DNA of 64,000 nucleotides, from contig CH003297.1 of NCBI GenBank assembly GCA_000149265.1, positions 120,796 to 184,795 on the forward strand, given 5' to 3'. Shown here piece after piece: positions 15,836 to 27,240 of this stretch (position 1 is its first letter; each line of letters opens with the position of its first letter). The notes under the pieces were generated by a model. That model made no database searches and was not told where the DNA came from. It saw only the letters and a program-made list of their open reading frames with translations. Source of the stretch: Ciona savignyi (lineage: Eukaryota > Chordata > Ascidiacea > Phlebobranchia > Cionidae). A program made the translations under genes and the position numbers.

Positions 15836-16652
15836 AAAGAGGGCGTTTTTTGAATTACCGAACAATAATTTTAATAAACTAACGATTCTACACGACGACG
15901 TGCAATAACAAACTATCAAAACTAAATGGCCGCAAATGATCATGGGTTTTACAACGGGCACCAAATGATACAGCCCACAAATGAAGTTGCACTTTATCGA
16001 AGGTAAGGAAAGTAGTTGAATTTCGCTAAGCAAGAAACTGATGATAGGTCATCTTGTTAAAACGACATGAATTGTATGCAATTACTAAAAAATAAATTAA
16101 GTTAAAGTATGGAAGTAATCAATGAAACAAGGCAATAGCGTAAAATCGGCAAGCGTCCAAAAAATGCAAGGAATTTAAACCCATCACATAGAAATAAAAC
16201 TTTACAGAAACAATTTTTCTAGTGGCACCGACTCCCTACGAGAGCTGTCTGCTAAAAATAATTATGAAATACACCTTGTAGCAATTAGCAAGCTGCAGAG
16301 TCCTTGGTCACACTCTTATCACTGACAATCGGCATTGTCACAACGTTTTTATACTTTTTGCATCTTCTTTTCTTGAATAATGCTTGGTTTAACATTCGGC
16401 CTACAGCATAGCCACTAACCATATTTGTCCTTGCTTACATGTGTTGTTACTATTGTTTTTTTTTTGCTTACTCTTAAGCGTTAAGTTTTAAAAAACATAT
16501 TTCAGATAGTGTTACAGATTCGAATTCTGACCATTGATATTCATCTCTCAAATGTTGGGAAAGCAAGGTGTTGTAGCAATTTTGATATCATATTTGCAAA
16601 AGCTTCATTTTAGTTAATCCACGCCGACTGTGTTTATTCTGTCATCCCCTTA

Positions 16653-16686
16653 TGACGTCATTGATACTTATCACCTCTTGACGTCA
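16653..16686. promoter_or_regulatory. Pair of CRE-type palindromes
   Basis: Two perfect TGACGTCA sites at 16653-16660 and 16679-16686 sit in a short direct repeat (TGACGTCATTGA-ACTTA). Such sites bind CREB/ATF factors in animals. No neighbouring promoter could be recognised, so the role is open. Confidence 0.4.
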
Positions 16687-16977
16687 TTGACACTTAAGGA
16701 GTTGTTTTCCATCTGTGTCATTATTTGCATTATAAAGCCTTGTGCGATCAATTAATACAGATACATAGAAATAGAACGTAATGAAAAATACAAGTGGAGT
16801 TTTCCGGTTTTGCTATATAGTGGAGGTTTCGCTGCCAGTCCAGTTTAGTTTCATGCTATGTGGGTACATATGGAGTGTGAGCGAAGATTTGTGTACTAGA
16901 TATAGACGGCAGCGGACCCTGGGACTTGGTCCCGGCCAATAAGAGATGTTAAAAAGCCCCTTGGCCCCACAACCTGC

Positions 16978-17160
16978 ATTGTGTCCTTGGGTAGGAAACT
17001 TAACAGACATTGTCTTAACCCAGCGGATTAATGGGTTTAACCAAATAAAAGGATCGTCACAATCATACACAATACACTGCAAAAGCTCCGGTAAACCGAC
17101 GGTGCTTGGTTTTCCTATTTACGGAGATAAACATGAACCTTCTATTCTTCCTAGCCTCTA
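16978..17160 (+). repeat. tRNA-derived SINE, 3' two thirds
   Basis: Matches the family from TGTGTCCTTGGG through CCCAGCGGATTAATGGGTTT to the GATAAACATGAA tail. It lacks the head. Confidence 0.78.
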
Positions 17161-18036
17161 TCCTATCTGGTATTCATGTAAAAGATACCGAAAATATTTT
17201 AATTGTTTTCCGAAAAAACATCAAAGGACCTGCTTCGTGCTTTCATCGTGGATACAAAAACACTGTAACATCTATGTCGTATCATGTTTACTTCGTTTAA
17301 TGTTTGGATTTTGTTTTGAGCGACATCCATTGTTTGCCCCTGATGCTAGACCCGGCAATCCCAATATTTTAAAGGTTGTTTGTGACGTCACAACAACCTG
17401 CCTAATTTATCTTACTGCCTCTTAACCTTGTACAGTATTTTCTATTTGAACAAGTACTGAACGGTTAACAGAAATGATTGTTAATGAAGCTGATTGAATT
17501 GATTTACTAAATTGACATACCTGCAGCGATAATCAGTTGGTAAGCAGCATTTTGTTACTTTTACTGATCGTTAATACTCCTGACGCAATATTGATTGTAT
17601 TTATTTCGTTTATAAAAAACCGCTTATTAAACACCGGAAAGAAAGTGCTGTGCGCGTTTAAACGTTAAAGACAATCGCGTTGGGAACTTTCAGCGCATCC
17701 CTATTGTAACAATTCTTGGCGAAGGCAGGTTTACTTACACAGAAGAATCTACAATGTAAACAAACAAAGTTTGAAATGACTATGTAAGTATTATTATTGC
17801 AGTACAGGTTAAGTAAACAAAATCGCATGCATGAACATTTAGAAGGAAAATAAAACAAGAGTAGAAATATAATATATTCGGATATTTACTCTTAGCCATG
17901 TGTAAACAGATTTACTTGTATGTTTATCAATATATACTAAGATAAACAGGTTTGGTTTAGTCAGTTAAGTTAACAACCAAATAACAAATATCTGGGATAA
18001 TCATGTTTGTAATCATGTGTAGAAAATAACATCCCG

Positions 18037-21000
18037 TTAAATCTCATATTCGGTTTGTTTTTCTTTCTTCCGATCGACACTGATATTCTCATAGTTCCTG
18101 TTCATCACAACTTCATAACCGTCACCTGATGTTCCCATCTACATGTTCAATTGTTTTTAATGTTTTCCCTGCGTGTGGAAATATGTAAACACTTTTCACC
18201 CCTGGGCAATTGTTGGATTACCCGGGCATTAGTGTGCTGCTGTAGTTTTACTGATTTTCCCATTGCGTTCAGGCAACTAAATGCACCAGAAAAACTAAGG
18301 CAAAAATTGTCGCTAGTTTTACTTTTTTTAGTTTATCAAAAACTTACATTTCCTGATTGCAACGTCTGTATGTACATATAACTGTGATCATCTGTAGCAG
18401 AAATTTATGTTTAGGATAGGATATTAATGTTTATCCCTATTAGTGGGAAAACCAAAAAGGTTAACACACGGGCAATCGTCAGATCAACTCACGCCCACTG
18501 TCGGGTTAACGGAGCTATTGCAGTATGTTGTATACCTAAGTTCACGACTGACTAGCTAGCGACCAGCTTCGTATCTGCAACCCTTTAGTTAAAAGGCGTT
18601 GCACTAACCCACCAGACTAATTAAGTAGTGTTGTTAAAACATTTCAAATACATTCAAAACACCAAAAAGAACTATTTCAAGAAATGCCTAAATATTTCAA
18701 TTGTTTCACCAAAGGTGGAAAAGTTATAGGTTCTATACCAGCTGGTTGTAAATTATGTTGTTTAGCAAATTAATGACAGCACCAAATAAACAAGGACACA
18801 TAGATTCATTAATTTATCTCACATTTTCAATTTTTTGTAAAACTTACTTGTCACGCTGGTACCAGTGTTTACATAAGGATGATGTTGCTGGGTCTACACA
18901 AACAAACATATTAAGTTGTGTCTAAATAGGCGATGCAATCCTTGTTATAATCTAAACTATTTTTTTAAGCAAACAATAAACATCCATTGTGTAAATATGA
19001 CGTAAAAATCATTTAAGAATTATATTCCTTTTGGTTTGGTTTATTCATTTTTAGCCCCACTATTAAAAAATGGCAAACGAATCAAATCACGGCACAGGAA
19101 CAGGAAAATACAGCAAATCGAACAGTCGTTAAAACACGTCATTTAAAAAAAGATTTAATTAAATAAATATAGCGGACGCGGCCGCCAAACATAAGTGAAA
19201 AAACATTAATGTGCAAACAAAATTTAATTAGGATATATACAGCAAAGTATATTTTAAAACACGCCCACTTCTACAGAGGTTAAATTTAGCAAACCTGCAA
19301 ATGTGTACCGATAAAATAATTTTTAAGGTAAAAAATATGTTTGAGGTCTATGTTGGGATTTTAAAAAATTAAAAACTGCATCCGTACCTTGTTTTGTTGG
19401 CTAATTTTGTTGCTGTGCGTTGCACCATCCAGTTCAACATAATCTGTAAGTATAAATTGAATAACAAACAGTGTATTGTGCATATCTAATACAACAATCT
19501 AATTCTAGAAACATATTAAACACTTTTTCACCAGATAAAAATAAATTAAGATTTTAATTATTCATTGACAAATAAACATTATGTTTAAAAAGCTAACATT
19601 CTCAAAATAAGTGACCACCATTACCTGCAGCTGCTAAGTTGATGTTTCCTTGGTTCCTGGAAATAAATTATAATTAAATATGAATAAGGTGAACTATGGC
19701 CGACAAACCTGTCTTCTGCAGTAGGTTTGGCATTACTGTGTCTACAGAAATGGTATAAAAGAAATGCAATTATGATCAACAGAATGAAGATAATTGATGC
19801 AAGAACAGAACCACCAATAACCACATAATGAGCTGTTTTCTCAGATGCTTTACTTGGTTGCGACACAATAATTGTGAATGAAAAATCAACTGGTTCAAAT
19901 ATTGAAGAAATAACTGTGAGTTTGTAAGAACCAGTTTCATTTTTCGATGGCTGAAAATAAGCAGTCAGAATATCTTACTTGACAACTTTAAATTAAACCT
20001 TTATTTGAAAATCAAACCTGGTTCTTCATAAATAGAAAGTTTTGTATCACTGTGTTTTGTTGTGTGTTTCGAATATCATTTTGTACAATCAAACCTGCAA
20101 TAAAAGGTATTGTATATTTGATTTCTACCACATTTATCTGCGTTCAAACCGTCTTTTGTTAACATTGTAGAATGTAGAAAGGGGTTCAAAGTGAAAGTGA
20201 TGCTGCACAACTGTGGAGCACCAGTCGTCCACTCACATACATTGTTCATACCATTGTTGACTTTAAACTGCTCTGCTGGAACTGTGGGTGGATGCAGCTC
20301 GTTATAATGTCAGTTTAAAAAGAATAATGCTCATCTACAGTCGTTATAATGTCAATTTAAATGGAATAATGTTCATCTATGAAGCAAGACTAGTTTTAAA
20401 CAAGCAAAAGGCTTGATGTTAGGGCCACCTTTAAGTTGAATGTTTGCACAACGCACTATAATAGTTCCAATAACCCGGCAGTGGGCACGAGCTGATCTGT
20501 GACAATTAACCCCCTTGGTATTCCCATTCAGGGTGATAAACAAGTATCCTATCCTCCTATAATTAATGCTCACATAGTACGTCTACATAGATGGTGGTGG
20601 AAAAATTTCCAAATGCATCAGTTGTATTACAAGAATACAATCCTCTATCGGAAGATGTGAGATTATTGATTATCAGAATATTTAATCCAGACTTCACTTC
20701 TCCATCTTTCATCCACAAGAATGTTGTTTTCATCTCAGTTTCACTCTCAATGCCACATCTCAAACTTAAACTTTGTGTTTTGTTCCTAGTAATAACTGAG
20801 GCAGTTGCAGGCATTCCATCAACAATGAGGGTTGGAATTCCTGGTAAAATAAGTTTAGTGCAAGATCAAAACAACAATACAAGTTTCAACTTACGAGATT
20901 TAGGGACCAATGTTATCCTTTGCTTAATGCTTACAGTACCACCTCCACAAACAGCATTACCAACCAAACAAGTGATATCTGTTGAACCGCTAACCCCAAC

Positions 21001-24000
21001 ATTGGTGACCCCACATGTGTTGGATAACCCCACACAAGATGGACACAACCAGCTACAATGAACGGCAGGGTATCCGTTGGCTGAGCAATTCATGGTCAAC
21101 GTCCCATCTGATCTAAGCAGGTAACCATTGTTTGCTTTGATCAATAAATCCGACATTTTGGTTTCAATCTTCGGGTTGTTAGCAGGATCTGAAGAATAAC
21201 TAAAAGTCAGATGTTGAGTCCAACATATGTTTATCAGGGACAAAAATCCACCCCAGTAACAACACTTGTGTGTTTACTCTTGTGACGCACGCAGTATAAA
21301 TTTACTCTGGAAAATACAAAAATTAACGTTTATCGCCACCATTTTCTATTCTACTGGCGTATAGGGAAATAAAAACAAATCCTCATTATTTCGCCCAAAA
21401 TTATTGTACATATGGCGCGTGCGAATACTGGAGTCTATATAATAATGTGATATTATGATAATATATATAAAAAACTTTTTCATGTAAACTTTATAATACT
21501 TACAATACACAGTTAATATCTTGTTGTCTCTTCCCAGATGACTATATTCAGCAATGCTAGTGTATTTAGATATAGCTCTACATTCCACTATATCTCCATT
21601 GTTTGAACTGGTCAGTGCAGTGCTTTTCCATGTGTTTCCTTTTAACTGGAGGTTAAAATTATTAAATAAATCAATTAAAAGAGCTGTAGGTCAATTTAAT
21701 TTTTACCGCTTGTATTTGACCATTGAAATAAACTTCAACTCTGTCTGCCAAGGGAAATCCCCCAACAGCATTGCATTGGAATATAGCTTTGTCACCAACA
21801 CAATGGGTATTGTTTCCAATCAATGTAGCAGTTGGTGCTGGATATAATGAACAGTGAAGTCACAATAAACATGAGTCATACTCCCACATCACAATGGAAA
21901 CAGTGATGCAACAATGTTTAATACCATGTAAAGGAAATATTCCACCCACCTGACCAGCATTGCACAATCTTTTCTTTCTCCCACTCTGCTGAAGCAAGAC
22001 ATTTAGTTGCAGTGTTTCCAAGTGTGCCATTTGTATAAAACAAAGTAGAGTCCTGGGAACACTGGAAGTGAGCTGTGGTGTTGTAGACACCAGTTGGTGG
22101 ATTGACTGGAACATTACTAGCTGTTGAAGATGTGCAATCTGTAAAAGACAAAAGATGAACCTGATTGTTCGAATTTTTATCGCATCCACATTTTTATCAT
22201 GAAGATAAATACAAGGCCCTGCTTTTTCTGTAGGTTTAGCCAAGTGAAATTTTAAGATACTCTGTGACAAGAGTCATTAGAAAGGCATAATAAGAGGATA
22301 TGATAGAATATTCATGTTTATCCCCGTGAATGGGAAAACCAAGGGGGTTAACACACAGGCAATCGTCAAATCATCTCGCGTAAAGTGCCTTGCCCAAGAA
22401 CACAACCGACTAGCTAGCGACCAGTTTCGCATCTGCAACCTTTCGATTGAAATGCGACGCGCTGAACCGCCAGACTAACCGGCCAGATAAAAATGTTTTG
22501 TTATAATCACAGTAAATATATTAATTTACTATATTTAAAAATTTAAATTAGGAATAAATTGATGTAGAAAAGTGGACTCTAACAACATATCAACATTTTT
22601 TGAAATGAATAATCGTATAGACAGTATCTAAATCCTAACCCAACTTAGTTTGGTTGAATCTATGTTAAGTGTGGAAGTGCGGCCCTTAATAATAACTACT
22701 TCACAGCAGACAGCACATGCGAAAAAAATGTCCATCTTGTTTACCTTTGACAATAACTTGTAATTTATAAGTCGGTGATGGTGAACAGTCCATGCTTACA
22801 CTGACGTTGCTTGTTAACGGTGTCAGAAAAGTGAGGTTTGAAGAAACGACACCAGAGAATACAGAGCATGATATGCTGTAAGTGGCTGTTGTATATGAAT
22901 TGCATCCATAAAATGATATTTGATAAAATATAATTCCCGCTGGAAGACCTGGGCTATATGTCCATGAGCAGTCACTTGGACTTGAAATATCCCCAGAATT
23001 AATTTTAAGGCCAGTAACCCCATTTGCAATGGTTGCTTGGTTGGTTGGTGGTTTTATTAAACTTGCATTTGAATTGATGTTACCTACAAACAAAACAGTG
23101 TTACCTACAAAAATAGTTGAATGTGATGGCATTAAAGGTTATACATACTTTAAGAGGCCAAAAATCCACACAACAGGCAAGTACGAATTTACTCTTGCAA
23201 ATAAAAAAAAACAATTATTGTTTACCGCAATCGTTTTCTATTTAACTGGCAATTAGGAAATTAAGAAACAAACCCTTATCATTGCGACCGTTTTTACTAC
23301 ACACATGGCTCGTCTGAATATTAGAGTCTATATTACTAAACAATCACTCCCGTTACTCACGTGAGCTTCCACACGCGAGTGAATTCTTACTCGTCCAAAA
23401 TTTGATGGATTTTGGCCCGGTTTTCAAATGTGCTTCTATCATATATTAAAACTTGACATATCTGATACAATCACCAACCTTCCCCACATACATTTACACA
23501 TATGTGTCTTTTTGCAAATTAAAGGAAGGCTTAATATTTAGTTAGTATAATGTACAACCTAGGTGGACTATGTGCGCTGTTTAAATCTGTTTAAAAAACA
23601 ATATATTGCCTTTGTATTTATTAGTGAAACACACTAAAGCAGTGTATATCTAACTCTACTCAGCTCACTTTATATTTACCATTGACATATGAACAATCAT
23701 GAACACCCATTTATATGTTACATTGGTAACAGTATATTACACCACATTTTTATTGTTTGCATGAATTATAAACAACTATATCTGGATTTTAAATATAAAT
23801 CTATCCATTGGCTTTTTAGTTATTTTTATGTAAAGTTAAAATAAAGCTATTTAAATACATCATTCAATGTTAAAATGTCAGTTGAATAACAGAAAAAACA
23901 GAACTATTAACGATTCCTTCTATTTTGCGTTTCAAGTCCGATTGCTTTTAATGTTCACTTTAAATCATAGTTGACCATAACTTACCATGAAAAAGTATGA

Positions 24001-24073
24001 AAATATTGATAAATGTCCATGAAAGTATAGACTTTTCACTCCAACTACTGTCGAATATCATAATCATCATCAT
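18037..24073 (-). CDS. Immune-type transmembrane receptor with CCP and Ig-like domains and a tyrosine-rich tail
   Basis: Fourteen exons, all phase-consistent, total 2145 bp (714 aa): 23986-24073, 22745-23083, 21950-22138, 21707-21837, 21504-21645, 20895-21188, 20574-20840, 20129-20281, 20018-20094, 19709-19950, 19625-19656, 19388-19443, 18848-18893, 18037-18125. Order in the protein: hydrophobic leader (1-30, starting MMMIMIF); a Cys/Trp-containing domain of unknown type (about 31-142); CCP/sushi module (143-205, paired cysteines, C-W near the end); Ig-like domain split over two exons (206-296); second Ig-like domain (297-394); an Ig C2 domain with L-R-C, W and D-R-G-L-Y-S-C (395-483); a second copy of the unknown domain type (about 484-589); one transmembrane helix (about 603-627); an 85-residue cytoplasmic tail. 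The tail has tyrosines in YVEL, YVNT, YEVV, YENI and a terminal YEI. The build resembles immune recognition or adhesion receptors; ligand unknown. The Ciona variable complement receptor-like proteins are a possible relative, not shown here. Confidence 0.82.
18126..18847 (-). other. Last intron of the receptor gene
   Basis: Holds a SINE copy (18413-18625) and nothing else recognisable. The acceptor used is the AG before GTGACGG at 18125; an AG 13 bases further upstream would bring an early stop. Confidence 0.55.
18413..18625 (-). repeat. tRNA-derived SINE, nearly complete
   Basis: Reversed tail AGGATAGGATATTAATG at the left, B-box and head remnants (GCGACCAGCTTCGTATCTGC) at the right. An internal deletion removes part of the body. 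Confidence 0.8.
19055..19245 (-). repeat. Dispersed repeat with NotI site, copy 2
   Basis: Inverted relative to copy 1: AAAAATGGCAAACGAATCAA, AACAGTCGTTAAAACACGTC and ATAGCGGACGCGGCCGCCAA are shared. It lies in an intron of the receptor gene between the tail exons 18848 and 19388. Confidence 0.72.
20095..20128 (-). other. 34-nt intron in the receptor gene
   Basis: On the minus strand this segment starts GTAGAAATC and ends TTTTATTGCAG, a normal acceptor. Removing it keeps the reading frame into the exon at 20018-20094. Reading through it meets TGA about 17 codons on, upstream of the membrane anchor. Confidence 0.65.
20436..20560 (+). repeat. tRNA-derived SINE, 3' part
   Basis: From CACAACGCACTATAATAGTT to the tail TATCCTATCCTCCTATAATT. 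The tail ends about 13 bases from the splice donor of the exon starting at 20574. Confidence 0.75.
22293..22490 (-). repeat. tRNA-derived SINE, internally deleted
   Basis: Tail GATATTCATGTTTATCCCCG and head (CGACCAGTTTCGCATCTGCA, GCGACGCGCTGAACCGCCAG) are joined with the middle of the body missing. It lies in the intron between the first unknown domain and the CCP exon. Confidence 0.82.
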
Positions 24074-24447
24074 ACGGTTCAACTCTCTCCAGTCAAACTA
24101 AATTAAACAGAATGCCTGAATGGGAATTCTCCTACCATGAATCTCCTACTGTGAGGCAATAACTTTTCCTGGTAACATTAAAATTAATTTAGTAGAGTTT
24201 TTTCTAGTAACTTCATATTTTTATGTTATGCAGGCTGTTTTTCCACCTCTTGCTTGCACTAGATCGGGCCTGAATCGCCCAACTAACAGACTTTAGCCAA
24301 AATCTAATTGCTCGCAATCCGACTCTTTGTAAAAGGTTTCTTTATTGTAAGATTGCACACTGAGTACAATAAATACATTTTAACTGATTTGTTATACATG
24401 CCTGGAGATGCGGCTCCAAGCGGGCAGTGCTCATGTCCACATATGCT

Positions 24448-25610
24448 GCTGGATATAATGAACAGTCAAGTCACAATAAACATGAGTCATACTCCTACAT
24501 CACAATGGAAACAGTGATGCAACAATGCTTAATACCATGTAAAGAAAATAATCCACCCACCTGACCAGCATTGCACAATCTTTTCTTTCTCCCACTCTGC
24601 TGAATCAAGACATTTGGTTGCAGTGTTTCCAGGTGTGCCACTTGCATAAAACAAAGTAGAGTCCTGGGAACACTGGAAGTGAGCTTGAGTGTTGTAGACA
24701 CCAGTTGGTGGATTGACTGGAACATTACTAGGTGTTGGAGATGTGCAATCTGTGAAAGTCAAAAGCTGAGTGGTGGATAACTAAATTATTTGAACCAGTT
24801 TATGAAACTTCCATCGCATTTTTACGAGCTCAAATAAAAATAAAATAAAAATTGAATTCGAGGTTATAAATCACCACTGAAAACCACATTTATTTAACAA
24901 CTATAACATAAACTTCCATCTTAAATACTGTATGGGATATTTATGTTTATACTCCTGAATAGAAAAACCAAGGTGGGCATTCGGATCTATTACAGTGTGC
25001 TGTGTATGATTCACATCTTCCTTCAAATTAAAAAAAAAAACATTTATCCGCTGGTTTTTGGTACATGACTCTAAAACCATATCAACGTTCTTAATTTTTT
25101 GCTTGTTTCCACGGGGTAATTAGACTTATTTTTCACATTTGGTTAAATTGCATAATATCAACACGAAATGTGTTTTTTTTTTTAAATTTTTTGTTCTACC
25201 AACCATAGAAACATATTAAAAAAGAAGAGTTCACCAGTATTTCCATAGCAATCGTTTGAAATGGTATGCAAACATACTTAGATTTACATCCCTTCATAAA
25301 ATAGTAAAAATAGAGTAACAATAGTCTAATTGAGTGAGATAGAGAAATGTACCAAGTTAAATTAGGAATGAATGGACATAGAAATGTGGTGTAAAAAAAT
25401 AATTATGTAGACAGTTTTTAATTCCAACCCAACTTAGTTTCCTTGAATCTACATTTCACTCCAACTGCTGCCGAATATCATAATCATCATCATACGGTTC
25501 AACTCTCTCCAGTCAAACTAATTTGTTTACATTTGAACAGGAAAACTGAACGGGAATTCCCCAATCGTGAATCCCCTACTATAAATCAATAATCTTCTCC
25601 GATAACATAG
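24448..25610 (-). pseudogene. Truncated tandem copy of the receptor 5' end
   Basis: Exon 24561-24749 is an almost exact copy of the CCP exon at 21950-22138 (same 189-bp length, same splice borders, a handful of substitutions), and its downstream flank to about 24448 matches 21838-21949. About 700 bp further upstream (25455-25600) lies a copy of the leader exon and 5' flank of 23986-24180, which opens with MMMIMIF but hits a stop after about 14 codons and lacks the leader donor. The exon for the first unknown domain and all later exons are missing. This is a broken duplicate; whether the intact CCP exon can still be spliced into a transcript is unknown. Confidence 0.72.
24932..25090 (-). repeat. 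tRNA-derived SINE, strongly diverged
   Basis: GGGATATTTATGTTTATACTC tail and TTACAGTGTGCTGTGTATGA body are recognisable. It lies inside the duplicated receptor segment. Confidence 0.5.
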
Positions 25611-26164
25611 ATATTTAAAATTAATTAAGTCGGCGGTGTTAAAACAAGAGCTATGTGCGGTCTTGTGGCGGATTGGTTAACGCAACCGAATATACAAATT
25701 CCTTTTTTGGCTTTTATAGTATATGATATGTTTTAATTGTAGTTTTTCTCTTTTTCTACAATTTTGTTACGGGAAAACCAAAGGTAACATGTGTAAGGTT
25801 GTGTAGTAGAATAATTAAATCGATTTATAAACGGAATTATATAAAACAGTTTTAAAGTAGATAAATTCTTTGCAGTTTTAAAAGTTATTTCTGTAAGAAA
25901 ATGACGTGTAAAGTAGGAATTTTCATTTTAATATTTGATTTGGAAAATACACAATTACTAATTAATTACTTATTTATTTGACTTATAGTGGAACAAAATG
26001 AGTGTATTCATAGAATGTTGATTTCAAATTAGAAAAAGTTTTTTAATGTGTTTTTTAATTTACCAGTGAATAGGATTTTCACTGAAATCATTTTATTTTA
26101 CCAAACATACATGCAAAAGGAGATTCGTAATGTGAGGCTGTGCATAACGTGAAAACCCAATAAG

Positions 26165-26300
26165 ATTTGGTACAAAAGTTGCAACGTCACAAAAGTCTCA
26201 ACGTCACAAAAGTTACAACGTCACAAAAGACTCAACGTCACAAAAGTCGCAACGTCACAAAAGTAGGAACGTCACAAAGAACGCAACGTCAAAAAACACC
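26165..26300. repeat. 18-bp tandem repeat, about 7 units
   Basis: Unit of the form CAACGTCACAAAAGTCG with 2-3 variable bases before each CAACGTC. The last unit is degenerate. Confidence 0.85.
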
Positions 26301-26400
26301 ACAAACGTGACTTGGCAAATAGGCTACTATAACATCTGACCCAGTTTCGGTAAAGTCCCTCAAGCAGAAACAACACGTTTGGCACACGACAATCTATTTT

Positions 26401-26460
26401 TTCTTAAAGCAAGTTGTCCGTTAAGTCAGTTTCTTAAAGCAAGTTGTCCGTTAAGTCAGT
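26401..26460. repeat. Perfect 30-bp tandem duplication
   Basis: TTCTTAAAGCAAGTTGTCCG plus ten further bases is repeated exactly twice without spacer, which points to a recent slippage event. Confidence 0.9.
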
Positions 26461-26674
26461 CGGTAGAATTGCATTTTAGTTATATATTTATGGAAAGTGC
26501 CAAAAATGGCAAATTTGTTAATTTGACTATGTGTATTGACTATTCGACTATTCTGGTTAATTAAAAGCCTGGAATTACTTTTATGTTACGTTATCATGGG
26601 GTTGTGTAATATATTTGATAAATCGAGGTATATTTATATACAGACTAGTTGATACGAGGAGAACTAAATTAAAG

Positions 26675-26921
26675 GGGTGCCTCTAAATACTACAGGACCG
26701 CTTGGAGCGCTTGGATCACTTAGATTGCTATGGAAAGTAATTCTAACCCTGTCCCAAACACTTAACATCAACCCCAGAACTAACTTTAACCCCAACCCTA
26801 ACATTAATTTCATGGCTTTTGTAATTACGAAGTATAGTAAGTGATCCAAGCGATCCAAGCGCTCCAAGCGATTTAAGCGCTCCATGCGCTCCAAGCGGTC
26901 CTGTAGTATTTAGAGGTACCG
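26675..26921. mobile_element. 247-bp inverted-repeat MITE with a 9-bp target duplication
   Basis: Termini GGGTGCCTCTAAATACTACA and TGTAGTATTTAGAGGTACCG are inverted repeats, extending inward through AGGACCGCTTGGAGCGCTTGG. AAATTAAAG is duplicated directly outside both ends (26666-26674 and 26922-26930). The right arm holds several GCGCTCCAAGCGATCCAAG-type microrepeats. A 9-bp duplication suits Mutator-like elements, but no transposase is present to confirm. A related copy is at 42431-42515. Confidence 0.75.
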
Positions 26922-26989
26922 AAATTAAAGTTATAGGAAAGGCACTTGTCTTACTGTATATGTCGGATATTTTGAGACGTGGGTAAAAC

Positions 26990-27240
26990 TGTAAGGTGGA
27001 TTGGAGGGAAGAAATAAAGAAGAGAAAGGGGGGCGGAGAAAGGAGGAAAGAAGGGAAAGAGAAAAGGTGGGAAAAGAGAAGAAGTATAGGGGAGAAATGC
27101 ACGCTTAAATGAAGATTGGAGGGTTATGGTTTTGGCTGAAATTTAGAGTTAAATTTAGTTCTGGTTCTGGGGTTGATTTAGTTTTGATGCAGGTTTGAAA
27201 CTAGTTTCCATACTTTTAGTAAGCAGTCAGACTCCTAACT
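26990..27240. repeat. Purine-rich repeat family, copy 1
   Basis: A purine-rich run is followed by AAATGAAGATTGGAGGGTTA, GGGGTTGATTTAGTTTTGAT and TTTTAGTAAGCAGT. The same order of blocks is seen at 56640-56920. Family unidentified. Confidence 0.45.

Noticed and set aside
18151-18381. 76-codon plus-strand open frame
   Set aside because: Lies in the last receptor intron, no domain, no codon or splice support.
20591-21061. 156-codon plus-strand open frame
   Set aside because: It is antisense to two well-supported receptor exons and shows no domain of its own.
18037-24073. Naming the receptor as vCRL1 or a self-sterility protein of Ciona
   Set aside because: The shared CCP or Ig modules are suggestive, but the identity cannot be shown from sequence memory; a direct protein comparison would be needed.
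26743-27102. 119-codon minus-strand open frame
   Set aside because: Made of a purine-rich low-complexity run and the repeat arm of a MITE.
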